Assembly: GCF_014502795.1 (NCBI RefSeq)
Contig: NZ_JACVHF010000001.1
Coordinates: 248,001-312,000 of the forward strand
Direction: 5' to 3'
DNA length: 64,000 nt
Source: Heliobacterium chlorum
Lineage (GTDB): Bacteria; Bacillota; Desulfitobacteriia; Heliobacteriales; Heliobacteriaceae
In this document: positions 10,244 to 19,192 of the stretch, piece after piece
Position numbering within the stretch: the stretch's first letter is position 1
Layout: every line of letters starts with the position of its first letter
Notes under the pieces: model-generated
The model's input: the letters and a program-made list of their open reading frames with translations, nothing else
Databases searched by the model: none
What the model was told of the DNA's origin: nothing
Translations under genes and position numbers: made by a program

Positions 10244-10312
10244 TCGTTTCCTGGTGCGGCTTAGCTATCGGAAAGAGAGTTGGGGCGAACCAGGTGCCTG
10301 TGATTTTAGGCG

Positions 10313-11782
10313 CTATCCTTTCTGGACGGTTATCTCTCCTTTGATGCCGTCGTATTCCACTCGGAATCCGAAAGACTCGCTCAACAGGCGCAATGGGATC
10401 TGTGGTTGATCATCCTGGACGATTAAGGGCTGAATCGTTTGGATAGGGCGGTTATTGAGCACTATATCGCCACCAGCGGTGGGGATGATCAACTGGGTTC
10501 CGCCCATGGTAACGATGGCTCGTTTTTCTTTTTCCTTGTATTCGACCGATCCCCCGAGCGCCTCTCCAAGAAATTGCAGGGGCACATAAGCACGGTCATC
10601 GACGATTTGAGGCGGCTTGAGCAAAGGAATTTCTTCGTCATCTAGCCAGGCTGTCGGTTTGGCCAGCGACAGTTTTAACGTTTTTCGGTAAGGGGAAAGA
10701 AGGAGTTCTTTGGCCCGGATCAGTTGGAGGGAGGGGTATGTAACGAGTTGATCCGGTTGTAGTCCGATCTTGTCCACCGGATGATCGAGAGCTGTCGTAT
10801 AGCGAGCGATCGTCATTTTCAAGTATCCACCGGAGTCTAAGGGGACGATCGTCTGCACAGATCCTTTTCCATAGGTTTTGGTACCGATGAGAACGGCATG
10901 AGCCCTCTCCTTAAGGGCACTCGCCAACAATTCTGACGCGCTCGCCGTGTTGTCATCGACGAGGACGACCATGGGGAGTGGTTTTTCCGATCCTTCTGTA
11001 TAATAAGTTTCCTTCGGGACTTTGCGGCCGGCGATGTGATAGAGAGGCCCTTCCGGCAGTATATCGTCGCCGATGGCTTCGGCAGCCTGCACTTCGCCGC
11101 CGCCGTTACCTCGCAAGTCGACGATCAGTTTGCTCATTCCAGAAGTTTGTAACTTTTTGTAGGCATCACGAAATTCATCAGCGGCCCGATCACCGAAACT
11201 GTCGATGGATATGTAGCCGATCTGGTTGCCTAGCATCCGGCCTCCGACTTGAGGAATGTTGATCAATTGTCGTTTTAACTGCAGTGTCTCTTCTGTTGTG
11301 CTGCCAACTTTTTGAACGACAAGACTGACAGAAGAGCCGACAGGGCCGCGAACTTTTTTCGCTACCGCCTCCGTCTTCATTCCCTTGGTCGACTCGTTGT
11401 TTACTTTGACGATAACATCGCCGCTTTTTAAGCCGGCTTTTTCGGCAGGCGATCCAGGGAAGGTGTGATCGACGATGGGATAATCTTTTGTCTCTTCGAT
11501 CACCATGCCGAGCCCAGCATAATTGAGGTTCAAATCTTCGATCAGGGATTTATATTTCTCTGGACTGAGGTAAATCGTATGGGGGTCATGGAGGCTCTCG
11601 ATCATTTTATCGATAGTCTGCTGTTGCAGCACCGAAGTGGACGGTTCATCTACATAATAGGCCGATAAGAGTTGGCGTATCTCTGGCACAACGGAACTGT
11701 CCGATGCCGCTTGCGCGGAGAGGGGAAAAAGGGTCAGCGAGAGCAACAGAGAGAGCGTGTATAAGGGCTTACGAGTTTTCAG
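10313..11782 (-). CDS. S41 C-terminal processing peptidase with PDZ and copper-amine-oxidase-like domain
   Basis: Secreted serine protease, 489 aa from a proposed CTG start. That start gives a complete signal peptide (KTRK n-region, Leu-rich core, end SAQA) with AAAGGAG 9 nt upstream. The only later start, TTG 11746, lacks both a ribosome site and a basic n-region. A PDZ domain covers about residues 85-165 (NYAGLGM, FPGSPAEKAGLKSGD). The S41 core has catalytic Ser near 281 in TASASE and Lys near 306 in TYGKGSVQ. Residues about 385-489 resemble the copper amine oxidase N-terminal repeat used as a wall or substrate anchor. CtpA/CtpB proteins process exported or forespore proteins; the target here is unknown. 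Confidence 0.88.
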   Translation of the reverse strand: MKTRKPLYTLSLLLSLTLFPLSAQAASDSSVVPEIRQLLSAYYVDEPSTSVLQQQTIDKMIESLHDPHTIYLSPEKYKSLIEDLNLNYAGLGMVIEETKDYPIVDHTFPGSPAEKAGLKSGDVIVKVNNESTKGMKTEAVAKKVRGPVGSSVSLVVQKVGSTTEETLQLKRQLINIPQVGGRMLGNQIGYISIDSFGDRAADEFRDAYKKLQTSGMSKLIVDLRGNGGGEVQAAEAIGDDILPEGPLYHIAGRKVPKETYYTEGSEKPLPMVVLVDDNTASASELLASALKERAHAVLIGTKTYGKGSVQTIVPLDSGGYLKMTIARYTTALDHPVDKIGLQPDQLVTYPSLQLIRAKELLLSPYRKTLKLSLAKPTAWLDDEEIPLLKPPQIVDDRAYVPLQFLGEALGGSVEYKEKEKRAIVTMGGTQLIIPTAGGDIVLNNRPIQTIQPLIVQDDQPQIPLRLLSESFGFRVEYDGIKGEITVQKG

Positions 11783-11896
11783 GAAAAGTCACTCCTTTAC
11801 GGTGGAACATCAAATGGATACGTCTCTAAGCTAACACTAATTTAAAGCGAATCACATTGCAAGTGGAAGATTCCTTTGGGTACGTAAATTACCGGG

Positions 11897-11925
11897 TTGA
11901 CAGAAACATACAGCCGTGATATGGT
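11897..11925 (+). promoter_or_regulatory. trp operon sigma-A-like promoter
   Basis: TTGACA (11897-11902), 17-nt spacer, TATGGT (11920-11925). Start of transcription is expected near 11931-11933, right at the first TRAP triplet. Confidence 0.75.
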
Positions 11926-11931
11926 GTCAGT

Positions 11932-11986
11932 GAGTTGAGAATTAGTGTAGTTGAGCGGAGTTTGAGTGGAGTCGAGCGGAGCATAG
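11932..11986 (+). promoter_or_regulatory. TRAP (MtrB) binding site: eleven (G/U)AG triplets
   Basis: Triplets begin at 11932, 11937, 11943, 11948, 11953, 11958, 11964, 11969, 11974, 11979 and 11984: GAG x2, TAG x2, GAG x6, TAG. Spacers are 2 nt except for two of 3 nt. TRAP is an 11-subunit ring, activated by tryptophan, that wraps RNA carrying 11 such triplets. The count and spacing match the Bacillus trp leader design. No mtrB gene lies in this window. Confidence 0.88.
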
Positions 11987-12012
11987 GCGGTTTTTTTCAT
12001 GCTGAAGTATGG

Positions 12013-12047
12013 AAAGACCGGTCTACTTCGGTAGGCCGGTCTTTTTT
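12013..12047 (+). terminator. trp leader intrinsic terminator (candidate attenuator)
   Basis: Stem AAAGACCGG / CCGGTCTTT extended by a U-G pair and CTAC / GTAG, closed by a C(UUCG)G tetraloop at 12026-12031, then a T6 tract. It sits between the TRAP site and trpE. Segment 12000-12009 can pair with 12024-12033 and would break the upper stem, a possible antiterminator, but it does not overlap the triplets. Confidence 0.85.
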
Positions 12048-12069
12048 GCGCCTTTTTTCAGTTCGCTTC

Positions 12070-12090
12070 ACTCTCCGCTGGAAGGAGGGT
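12070..12090 (+). promoter_or_regulatory. Hairpin covering the trpE ribosome binding site
   Basis: ACTCTCC (12070-12076) pairs with GGAGGGT (12084-12090) around a 7-nt loop, hiding the GGAGG of trpE. CTCCGCT (12073-12079) can instead pair with AGCGGAG at 11954-11960 or 11975-11981 inside the TRAP site, which would open the ribosome site when TRAP is absent. Confidence 0.6.
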
Positions 12091-12092
12091 GA

Positions 12093-13577
12093 ATGATACC
12101 TATGGATAAGATGAATTTGGATGAATTTTTACGTCTGAGCCGTGAATACCGCTATGTCCCCTTGTGGACATCTTTTCATGCTGACGAAGATACTCCTATC
12201 ACCTTGTACCGCAAGCTAGTCGGCGACGGGTTAGGGTATCTCTTGGAGAGTGTGGAGCGCGGTACGGTACTCGGGCGTTATTCTTTTGTCGGGGCAGAAC
12301 CAATGGCCTTTTTTACGTGGCCTTTAGACCCGTCAAAAGAAGGTGCTCCAGGAGGTGCTGGTAGAGAGCCCTTGGCGGAACTGCAGCGGTGGCTCGACGG
12401 TCTTCAGGTGGCACCGATTCCAGAGTCGGCCCGGTTGCCTCGCTTTTATGGGGGTGCTGTTGGCTATTACTCCTATGATCTGATTCGCTATTATGAACGG
12501 CTTCCTGAATACAGTATCGATGACCGCCGACTGCCGGAGATGGTGCAGATGGTCACTCGGTGCACCTTGATCATCGATCACCTGCGACATCAAGGAACGC
12601 TCGTTTATCTAGCTGAATCGGGCGACGAAGCGGCTTATCAGTATGGTCAATCCCAGATGGCGAAGCTGTTGGAGAAGCTCCGCCGCCCCGTTGAACTCCC
12701 GGCTTCTGTCGGCACTGAGTCGAAGGTAGATAGTGGGAAAGTGAAGCCCATGTCCACCTTTGATCTGCCGAGTTTTTGCCAGGCCGTGGAGCGCTGCAAA
12801 GAGTACATCGCTGCCGGTGACGCTTTTCAGATCGTCTTGTCTCAGCGATTCTCCATGCCGCTGAAGACGGATCCCTTAAATGTGTACCGTTCGCTGCGCT
12901 CGCTGAATCCGTCGCCTTATCTCTTCTATCTGAATTTGCCTGGAATGCAGATGGCCGGTTCTTCGCCGGAGGCGCTAATCCGGGTGGAAGGCCGGCGCGT
13001 TGAAACTCATCCCATCGCCGGTACACGGCCCCGTGGAAAAGATGCAGAAGAGGATCAGCGCCTCGCTGAGGAATTGCTGCAAGATGAAAAAGAACGGGCC
13101 GAACACCTCATGCTCGTTGACCTCGGCCGCAACGATCTCGGCCGGGTCTGTGAGATCGGTTCTGTGCGGGTGGAGCGGTTCATGGAAGTGGAACATTACT
13201 CCCATGTGATGCACATCGTCAGCCGCGTCGCCGGAGAATTAAAAGCATCGGCGAGCGCTTTGGAATCGTTAGCTCGAGTCATGCCGGCAGGGACGTTGAG
13301 CGGTGCTCCGAAAATCCGGGCCATGGAAATCATCGACGAGTTGGAGCCTGTGCGCCGGGGACCCTACGGGGGAGCTGTAGGTTACTTAAGTTTTGACGGT
13401 AATTTGGATACCTGTATCACTATCCGGACCGTCCTCATGCGAGACGGGAAGGCGGAGATTCAGGTCGGCGCCGGAATCGTCGCCGATTCCGTTCCAGAGA
13501 TGGAATATCAGGAAACCGTAAATAAAGCGAAAGCCCTTTTTGAGGCTTTGGCCGAAGCGGAGGAGAGATTCCGTTGA
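12093..13577 (+). CDS. trpE: Anthranilate synthase component I
   Basis: 494 aa, the chorismate-utilising subunit that makes anthranilate with TrpG. The N-terminal domain contains a [16 protein letters not shown]-type segment, the Trp feedback region of the family. The C-terminal domain carries the conserved blocks [52 protein letters not shown] and [11 protein letters not shown]. First of seven trp genes. Two starts are possible, ATG 12093 (4 nt after GGAGG) and ATG 12102 (13 nt); neither is ideal. Translation is probably controlled by the leader hairpin just upstream. Confidence 0.97.
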   Translation: MIPMDKMNLDEFLRLSREYRYVPLWTSFHADEDTPITLYRKLVGDGLGYLLESVERGTVLGRYSFVGAEPMAFFTWPLDPSKEGAPGGAGREPLAELQRWLDGLQVAPIPESARLPRFYGGAVGYYSYDLIRYYERLPEYSIDDRRLPEMVQMVTRCTLIIDHLRHQGTLVYLAESGDEAAYQYGQSQMAKLLEKLRRPVELPASVGTESKVDSGKVKPMSTFDLPSFCQAVERCKEYIAAGDAFQIVLSQRFSMPLKTDPLNVYRSLRSLNPSPYLFYLNLPGMQMAGSSPEALIRVEGRRVETHPIAGTRPRGKDAEEDQRLAEELLQDEKERAEHLMLVDLGRNDLGRVCEIGSVRVERFMEVEHYSHVMHIVSRVAGELKASASALESLARVMPAGTLSGAPKIRAMEIIDELEPVRRGPYGGAVGYLSFDGNLDTCITIRTVLMRDGKAEIQVGAGIVADSVPEMEYQETVNKAKALFEALAEAEERFR

Positions 13578-14143
13578 TCCTGATGATCGATAACTATGAT
13601 TCTTTTACTTATAACCTCGTGCAGTACTTGGGGGAAATGGAAGAGGATATTCGCGTCTTTCGCAATGACGCCTTGACCTTGCAGGAAATAGAGGCGCTGG
13701 CACCTGATCATATCGTCATCTCCCCCGGTCCTTGTACCCCGAACGAGGCGGGCATGTCGATGGCTGTGATCGAGCATTTCGCCGGAAAAGTGCCGATCCT
13801 GGGTGTCTGTTTAGGACATCAGTCGATCGGGCAAGTTTTTGGCGGTCGTGTCATCCGGGCGCCCCGGCTGATGCATGGGAAAACATCGCTGATTCATCAT
13901 GACGGCAAAGGTGTCTTCCAGGGTTTGCCCAACCCCTTTACGGCAACTCGCTATCACTCCCTGATCGTCGAAGAAGAGACCATGCCTGATTGCCTGGAAA
14001 TCACCGCTCGCAGTAACCGGGGAGAGATCATGGGCGTCCGGCATAAAAAGTTTTGTGTCGAGGGCGTTCAGTTTCATCCCGAGTCTATATTGACGTCAGA
14101 AGGAAAAGGGCTGCTGAAAAATTTTCTTTCCATGAAACAGTGA
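13574..14143 (+). CDS. trpG: Anthranilate synthase component II (glutamine amidotransferase)
   Basis: 189 aa class I amidotransferase that supplies ammonia to TrpE. Visible are the oxyanion region [11 protein letters not shown], nucleophile Cys in GVCLGHQ, and His-Glu in VQFHPES. The TTG start overlaps the trpE stop (TTGA) with AGGAGAG 6 nt upstream, so translation is probably coupled. The alternative ATG 13583 is too far from that site. It may also serve para-aminobenzoate synthesis as in Bacillus, since only one such subunit is seen here. Confidence 0.95.
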   Translation: MILMIDNYDSFTYNLVQYLGEMEEDIRVFRNDALTLQEIEALAPDHIVISPGPCTPNEAGMSMAVIEHFAGKVPILGVCLGHQSIGQVFGGRVIRAPRLMHGKTSLIHHDGKGVFQGLPNPFTATRYHSLIVEEETMPDCLEITARSNRGEIMGVRHKKFCVEGVQFHPESILTSEGKGLLKNFLSMKQ

Positions 14144-14177
14144 GCGATTTTAGAAAAAACTGATGAGGTGAGCCGAG

Positions 14178-15266
14178 ATGAGTGAAAAGGGATTGGAGAT
14201 AGCCCGTCAAAGTCTGCACTGCCTGCTCGGTGGAGAGCGGCTCGGTGAGCAGCGTGCACAGATGATCATGGAAGCGGTGATGGAAGGCCAAGTGCCTTCC
14301 GTTCAACTGGCCGCTATCCTGGTGGCATTGCGGTTGACTGGTGAAGGAGAAGAGGAAATCGCCGGCTTCGCTCGGGCGATGCGCCAGCGTGTTTACAGTG
14401 AATTGCAAGAATATGTTCCTGCCGATTTTGAGACGACCCGTTTGTGCATGGTTGATACCTGTGGAACCGGGGGAGACGGAGCGGGAACCTTTAACATATC
14501 GACGGCGGCCGCCCTCGTCGTCGCTTCCGCCGGAGTGCCTGTAGCGAAACACGGCAACCGGGCCGCATCAGGACGGGTTGGATCGGCTGATGTGCTTGAA
14601 GCCTTGGGTGTTGTCGTGAACTTGTCACCAGCTTATGCATATGAGAGTCTGGCGGAGACCGGTTTCGGCTTTTTCTTCGCGCCCCAGTGCCACCGGGCCT
14701 TGGCCCATGCAGCGCCGACCCGACGGGAACTGGGTGTGCCGACCGTCTTTAACCTGTTGGGGCCCTTGACCAACCCGGCCGGTGCCCCTCAGCAGTTGCT
14801 CGGCGTCAATAGTGCAGAGCGGGTGAAGATCATCGCCGATGTGCTCAACCGGTTAGGAACGAAGAAAGCGATGGTCGTTCACGGCGAGGACGGACTCGAT
14901 GAGATCACCCTCACCGGCAAAACCCATATCGCTCGCTTAGAAGCAGGCCGGGTGACCGTCGATATGCTTGATCCCCGCGATTTCGGTTTTGCTTACTGCA
15001 CCATGGAAGACCTGAAGGGTGGCGACAAAGAGGACAACGCCCGCATCGTCCTGGAAGTCTTAAAAGGGGAAAAAGGACCCCACCGCGATATTGTCCTGTT
15101 AAACGCAGCCGCTGCGTTACAGGTGGCCGGTAAAGTCGATTCCCTGCAAGCGGCTATTCACCTCGCTCAAGAGGCTGTCGACAGCGGAAAAGCGATGGCA
15201 CTGTTGAACAGAGTCAGTGCGTTGACTACAGAAGCGGCTCGAAAGAGCCAAGAGGTGAGTGCATGA
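14178..15266 (+). CDS. trpD: Anthranilate phosphoribosyltransferase
   Basis: 362 aa. Transfers phosphoribose from PRPP to anthranilate. The PRPP and Mg sites are visible as DTCGTGGDGAGTFNIST and KHGNRAASGRVGSADVLEALG, followed by FFFAPQCHRAL and FNLLGPLTNPA. Standard family length. AGGTGAG precedes ATG 14178. It overlaps trpC by 4 nt (ATGA). Confidence 0.97.
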   Translation: MSEKGLEIARQSLHCLLGGERLGEQRAQMIMEAVMEGQVPSVQLAAILVALRLTGEGEEEIAGFARAMRQRVYSELQEYVPADFETTRLCMVDTCGTGGDGAGTFNISTAAALVVASAGVPVAKHGNRAASGRVGSADVLEALGVVVNLSPAYAYESLAETGFGFFFAPQCHRALAHAAPTRRELGVPTVFNLLGPLTNPAGAPQQLLGVNSAERVKIIADVLNRLGTKKAMVVHGEDGLDEITLTGKTHIARLEAGRVTVDMLDPRDFGFAYCTMEDLKGGDKEDNARIVLEVLKGEKGPHRDIVLLNAAAALQVAGKVDSLQAAIHLAQEAVDSGKAMALLNRVSALTTEAARKSQEVSA

Positions 15267-16117
15267 AAGACCTGCAGCCGGAGATAGCTCTGACCGGGTT
15301 TTTACAGACCATGTGGGAGATTCAAGCGAAACGGGTGCAAGAGGGACAGCGTAAAGTCTCTTATGCTGAATTGGAACAGGCGATTATTAACCTTCCAACC
15401 CCACGAAAATTCTCCCGTTCCTTACAAGAAAATGAGAACTCTCTGGTCACCATCATCGCTGAAGTGAAGCGGGCGTCCCCTTCGAAGGGCCCTCTCTTTC
15501 CTGACGCCAAGGCAGGGGAACTGGCCGACCGTTACGAAAAAGCTGGTGCTGCGGCGATTTCTGTGCTGACAGAAGAAAACTATTTTCTCGGCTCCCTGGA
15601 AGACCTGCGGGAAGTATCTAGTCGTGCCACCATACCGGTGATGCGCAAGGATTTTCTCATCGATCCCTATCAAATCTTAGAGGCGCGCTGTTACGGAGCG
15701 GACGCCTGCCTGCTCATCGCCGCCTTCCTGGGTCCGACCTGCCTGGCTGAGATGTGCGCCGCTGCTTTACAATACGAACTGCAGCCCTTGATCGAGATTC
15801 ACGGGGAAGAGGACCTACAGTGGACTCTTCAAGCGGTCGAACAAAACCGGAAGAACCATCCCCAATGGACCCCTGTTCTCGGCATCAACGCCCGCAACCT
15901 GAGCACCTTGACCGTCGATAAAGAACAAGTCCTTCGGCTCGGCGCCGCACTTCCAAGGGACACAGTCAAAGTCGCCGAAAGCGGCATTAAGACTCGTGAG
16001 GACGTGGAACGAGCCGCCGCTGCCGGGTACGATACCATCCTCGTCGGCGAGGCTCTCGTCACCTCTCCTGACCCGGGAGAAGCGATTCGGCAGTTGACGG
16101 GGAAGGGTGTTTGTTAA
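15263..16117 (+). CDS. trpC: Indole-3-glycerol phosphate synthase
   Basis: 284 aa TIM barrel that closes CdRP to indole-3-glycerol phosphate. Motifs include AEVKRASPSKGPL with the catalytic Lys, the segment VLTEENYFLGSLEDL, RKDFLIDPYQ, GINARNL and VAESGI. The start overlaps trpD (ATGA), so translation is coupled. A 279-nt gap with a long palindrome separates it from trpF, an odd break in an otherwise tight operon. Confidence 0.96.
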   Translation: MKDLQPEIALTGFLQTMWEIQAKRVQEGQRKVSYAELEQAIINLPTPRKFSRSLQENENSLVTIIAEVKRASPSKGPLFPDAKAGELADRYEKAGAAAISVLTEENYFLGSLEDLREVSSRATIPVMRKDFLIDPYQILEARCYGADACLLIAAFLGPTCLAEMCAAALQYELQPLIEIHGEEDLQWTLQAVEQNRKNHPQWTPVLGINARNLSTLTVDKEQVLRLGAALPRDTVKVAESGIKTREDVERAAAAGYDTILVGEALVTSPDPGEAIRQLTGKGVC

Positions 16118-16154
16118 AACAATAATTTTTCATTATACCACCGTGAAGGTAAGA

Positions 16155-16363
16155 TTGGGCAAGAAGTTGGGGTGCATTGGCGGAGTGAGCGTTTTGGGCA
16201 AAGCGGCGTCGTAAGCGCGGGTTGTGAAGCGTTAAGCGCGCCACGGTTCACATGCAGAAAAGCCCAGAGGTTTGGCGCGCCAGCGTAACAACCAAGCGAA
16301 CAGCCGCGGAGCCCTTAGCGAGCGGAGCCAATGCACCCCCGTTTACGCACAATTTTTCGCATA
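16155..16363. repeat. Long imperfect palindromic element inside the trp operon
   Basis: About 80-nt imperfect arms facing each other. Outer arms are GGTGCATTGGC (16171-16181) and GCCAATGCACC (16327-16337); inner arms are GCGCGCCA (16236-16243) and TGGCGCGC (16273-16280), with GGTTGT / ACAACC pairing between them. The arms resemble each other along most of their length after reverse complementing. No coding frame is evident. It could be a MITE-like or REP-like element, or a long RNA hairpin in the trp mRNA. Confidence 0.7.
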
Positions 16364-16396
16364 TAGATTGTTAAAAACGCACGAGGAGGCCTCCTA

Positions 16397-17140
16397 ATGC
16401 CTTCCTACCCCCGCGTCAAAATCTGCGGCATTCGCAGCCACCAAGACGCCCAAGTGACCGTTGCTGCCGGTACCCATGCCATCGCCTTTAACTTCGTCCG
16501 CGGTTCCCGGCGCTATATCGACCCCGAACTGGCCCGGGAAATTGCCCTCGCTCTGCCGCCATTCATCTCCATCGTCGGCGTCTTTGCCGATGAGCCGCGA
16601 TACAGCGTCGAGGAAATCGCCTCTCTCTGCCGCCTCCATGTTCTGCAATTTCACGGTGGTGAGTCACCGGAATATTGCCGGCGCTGGTCCTACCCGATCA
16701 TCAAAGCGTTCCGTTTCCGCGATGAAGTTCTTACAAGGGAAAGTCAGAATGAAAACAGTATGCAGGAGCATCCCCTTGGAGAAAAAAGTGTCAACGGTAA
16801 CTCCAACAGTCAAGTCGAAAAGGTGACGACTGTCTTTGACAACTGGGAGCAGCTATCTCAAGCAGCCCTTAGCTATGAGGTAAGCGCCTTTCTGGTCGAT
16901 GCCTATTGCCCGACCGCTTTGGGGGGAATGGGAAAAGCCTTTGACTGGTCGAAAATTGAGGGCTCTTTACACCGCCCGATGATTCTCGCGGGGGGATTGA
17001 ACCCTGAAAACGTCCGGGAAGCTATTATGCGAGTTCGCCCATACGGCGTAGATGTGGCATCCGGGGTAGAGAAAGATGGAAAAAAAGATTGGGAAAAGTC
17101 GGCAGCCTTCGTTGAAGCTGCTCGTTGTTGCATCGATTAA
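16397..17140 (+). CDS. trpF: Phosphoribosylanthranilate isomerase
   Basis: 247 aa TIM barrel. VKICGIRS with the catalytic Cys near the N-terminus, FVRGSRRYI, LQFHGGESPEYC, the DAY segment and LAGGLNPENV are all present. It is longer than the usual 200-210 aa because of a polar Asn/Ser/Glu/Lys-rich insertion at about residues 115-145, just after IKAFRF. The core motifs on both sides are intact, so it should be active. GAGGAGG lies close before ATG 16397. It directly abuts trpB. Confidence 0.94.
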   Translation: MPSYPRVKICGIRSHQDAQVTVAAGTHAIAFNFVRGSRRYIDPELAREIALALPPFISIVGVFADEPRYSVEEIASLCRLHVLQFHGGESPEYCRRWSYPIIKAFRFRDEVLTRESQNENSMQEHPLGEKSVNGNSNSQVEKVTTVFDNWEQLSQAALSYEVSAFLVDAYCPTALGGMGKAFDWSKIEGSLHRPMILAGGLNPENVREAIMRVRPYGVDVASGVEKDGKKDWEKSAAFVEAARCCID

Positions 17141-17173
17141 TTGCGGAAAAAGAACGTAAAGAAGGTGTTCTTC

Positions 17174-18358
17174 ATGATGGAACAAGCAGATAAATTCGGC
17201 CGCTTTGGCGTCTACGGCGGAGCTTTTGTCCCCGAGACGTTGAAGCCGGCTTTGGAAGAACTGGATTCGGCCTTTCGGCGATTTATCGACGATGAGGATT
17301 TTCAACGGGAATATGAGGATCTGCTCCGCGATTATGCCGGTCGTCCCAGCCGGCTCTATTATGCACAGCGGCTGACAGAATACCTCGGCGGAGCACGGAT
17401 CTATCTGAAACGGGAAGATTTGAACCATACCGGATCCCATAAGATCAACAACGTCCTTGGGCAAGTGCTGATGGCAAAGCGGATGGGGAAAAAACGGGTC
17501 ATCGCTGAGACGGGCGCCGGTCAACATGGTGTGGCCACAGCCACCGCCTGCGCCTTCTTTGACATCCCCTGTGAAGTATACATGGGCGCCGAAGATGTGG
17601 AACGGCAATACCTGAACGTTCTCCGGATGCAACTGCTCGGCGCCAAAGTGATCGCCGTCTCCTCGGGCACTCAGACTCTGAAAGATGCTATTAACGAAGC
17701 GATGCGAGACTGGGTGGCCAATGTGCAGGAAACCTTCTATTGTTTCGGTACGGCTGCTGGTCCTCATCCCTATCCTAGCATCGTCCGCCATTTTCAGTCT
17801 ATCGTCGGCCGGGAGGCTCGGGAACAAATCCTCGAAATCGAAGGGCGGCTGCCTGACGCGGTGCTGGCTTGCGTCGGCGGCGGCAGCAACGCCATCGGTA
17901 TTTTCTCCGGTTTTCTGAAGGACACTTCCGTCCGCCTGATCGGTGTAGAAGCAGGCGGCGATGGTGTTGAAACGGGACGCCACGCAGCATCTTTGAACGC
18001 AGGAACGGTAGGCGTACTTCATGGGGCAGTATCTTATCTATTGCAAGATGAGAACGGACAAGTCCTGGGAACCCATTCCATCTCAGCAGGTCTTGATTAC
18101 CCCTCGGTAGGGCCTCAGCTTTCTTATCTAAAAGATATGGGCCGAGCTGAATTCGTGGCCGCTACAGACAAAGAAACACTGGAAGCCTTCCGCATGCTGG
18201 CTCGAACAGAAGGAATCCTACCAGCGCTGGAGAGCGCCCATGCCGTCGCTCACGCCGTGAAAATGGCGAAAAGGATGACCAAGGACAACCTGTTGATCGT
18301 CAACTTGTCAGGACGCGGTGACAAAGATGTCCATACACTTGCCGGGGAGGTAGGCTGA
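17174..18358 (+). CDS. trpB: Tryptophan synthase beta chain
   Basis: 394 aa PLP enzyme that condenses indole and serine. [15 protein letters not shown] opens the protein; PLP Lys lies in HTGSHKINN, and [10 protein letters not shown] and [10 protein letters not shown] bind substrate and phosphate. ATG 17174 (or 17177) follows GAAGGTG; an in-frame TTG at 17141 right after the trpF stop has no ribosome site. One base separates its stop from trpA. Confidence 0.97.
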   Translation: MMEQADKFGRFGVYGGAFVPETLKPALEELDSAFRRFIDDEDFQREYEDLLRDYAGRPSRLYYAQRLTEYLGGARIYLKREDLNHTGSHKINNVLGQVLMAKRMGKKRVIAETGAGQHGVATATACAFFDIPCEVYMGAEDVERQYLNVLRMQLLGAKVIAVSSGTQTLKDAINEAMRDWVANVQETFYCFGTAAGPHPYPSIVRHFQSIVGREAREQILEIEGRLPDAVLACVGGGSNAIGIFSGFLKDTSVRLIGVEAGGDGVETGRHAASLNAGTVGVLHGAVSYLLQDENGQVLGTHSISAGLDYPSVGPQLSYLKDMGRAEFVAATDKETLEAFRMLARTEGILPALESAHAVAHAVKMAKRMTKDNLLIVNLSGRGDKDVHTLAGEVG

Positions 18359-18359
18359 T

Positions 18360-19175
18360 ATGTCGACGAGACACGGTACCGAACGAATTGAACATACCTT
18401 TCAGCAGCTCAAGGCGGAGGGACGAACAGCCTTCATTCCCTACATCACCGCCGGTGATCCTGATTTAAATACGACAGCCGAACTGGTGCTGGCACTCGAA
18501 GCAAGCGGTGCCTCCATCATCGAGCTAGGGGTGCCCTTCAGCGACCCTGTCGCCGACGGTCCTGTGATTCAAGAGGCAGCCTGTCGTGCCTTAGCCGGCG
18601 GGGTCACCTTGATGAAAGTGTTAAAAATGGTAGAGGAACTGCGAAACCGCAGCCAAGTACCGATTGTCTTAATGACCTATTACAACCTGCTGATGCGCAT
18701 GGGATTGAAACGGTTTGCCCAGGAAGCCTTGGTGGCAGGGGTCGACGGGGTGATCATCGCCGATCTTCCGGTGGAAGAAGGAGACGAATTGCGGAGCTAT
18801 CTCGACGAAGTCGGCATCGCTCTCATCCCTCTCGTAGCGCCGACAACACCGCCGGAACGGATCCAACTGATCGCTGAAAAAGCCCGGGGATTCATTTATT
18901 GTGTCTCCCTGTTGGGTGTGACCGGCGACCGGACTGAATTGCCTCCGGACGTGGATCTTCTGTTGAACCGGGTCCGGAAGCAGACCGACTTGCCCTTAGG
19001 ACTCGGATTCGGCATCTCTACACCTGCACATGCGGCGTCTGTAGCTCCGAAAGCAGACGGAGTCATCGTGGGCAGCGCCATCGTCAAGCGCATCGCCCAA
19101 CATCATGACAACAAGGATCAGGCGATCGCCGAAGTTCGGCAGTTTACCAAAGAGATTACGGCAGCGCTGGCATAA
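18360..19175 (+). CDS. trpA: Tryptophan synthase alpha chain
   Basis: 271 aa TIM barrel that cleaves indole-3-glycerol phosphate. Catalytic Glu lies in SIIELGVPFSDP, Asp in PVADGPVIQ, and the phosphate-binding loop in LGLGFGIS. GGGGAGG precedes the ATG, which nearly touches the trpB stop. It is the last trp gene; a new promoter and leader for aroF follow at once. Confidence 0.97.
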   Translation: MSTRHGTERIEHTFQQLKAEGRTAFIPYITAGDPDLNTTAELVLALEASGASIIELGVPFSDPVADGPVIQEAACRALAGGVTLMKVLKMVEELRNRSQVPIVLMTYYNLLMRMGLKRFAQEALVAGVDGVIIADLPVEEGDELRSYLDEVGIALIPLVAPTTPPERIQLIAEKARGFIYCVSLLGVTGDRTELPPDVDLLLNRVRKQTDLPLGLGFGISTPAHAASVAPKADGVIVGSAIVKRIAQHHDNKDQAIAEVRQFTKEITAALA

Positions 19176-19192
19176 TTCAATAGGCGGAAGGG

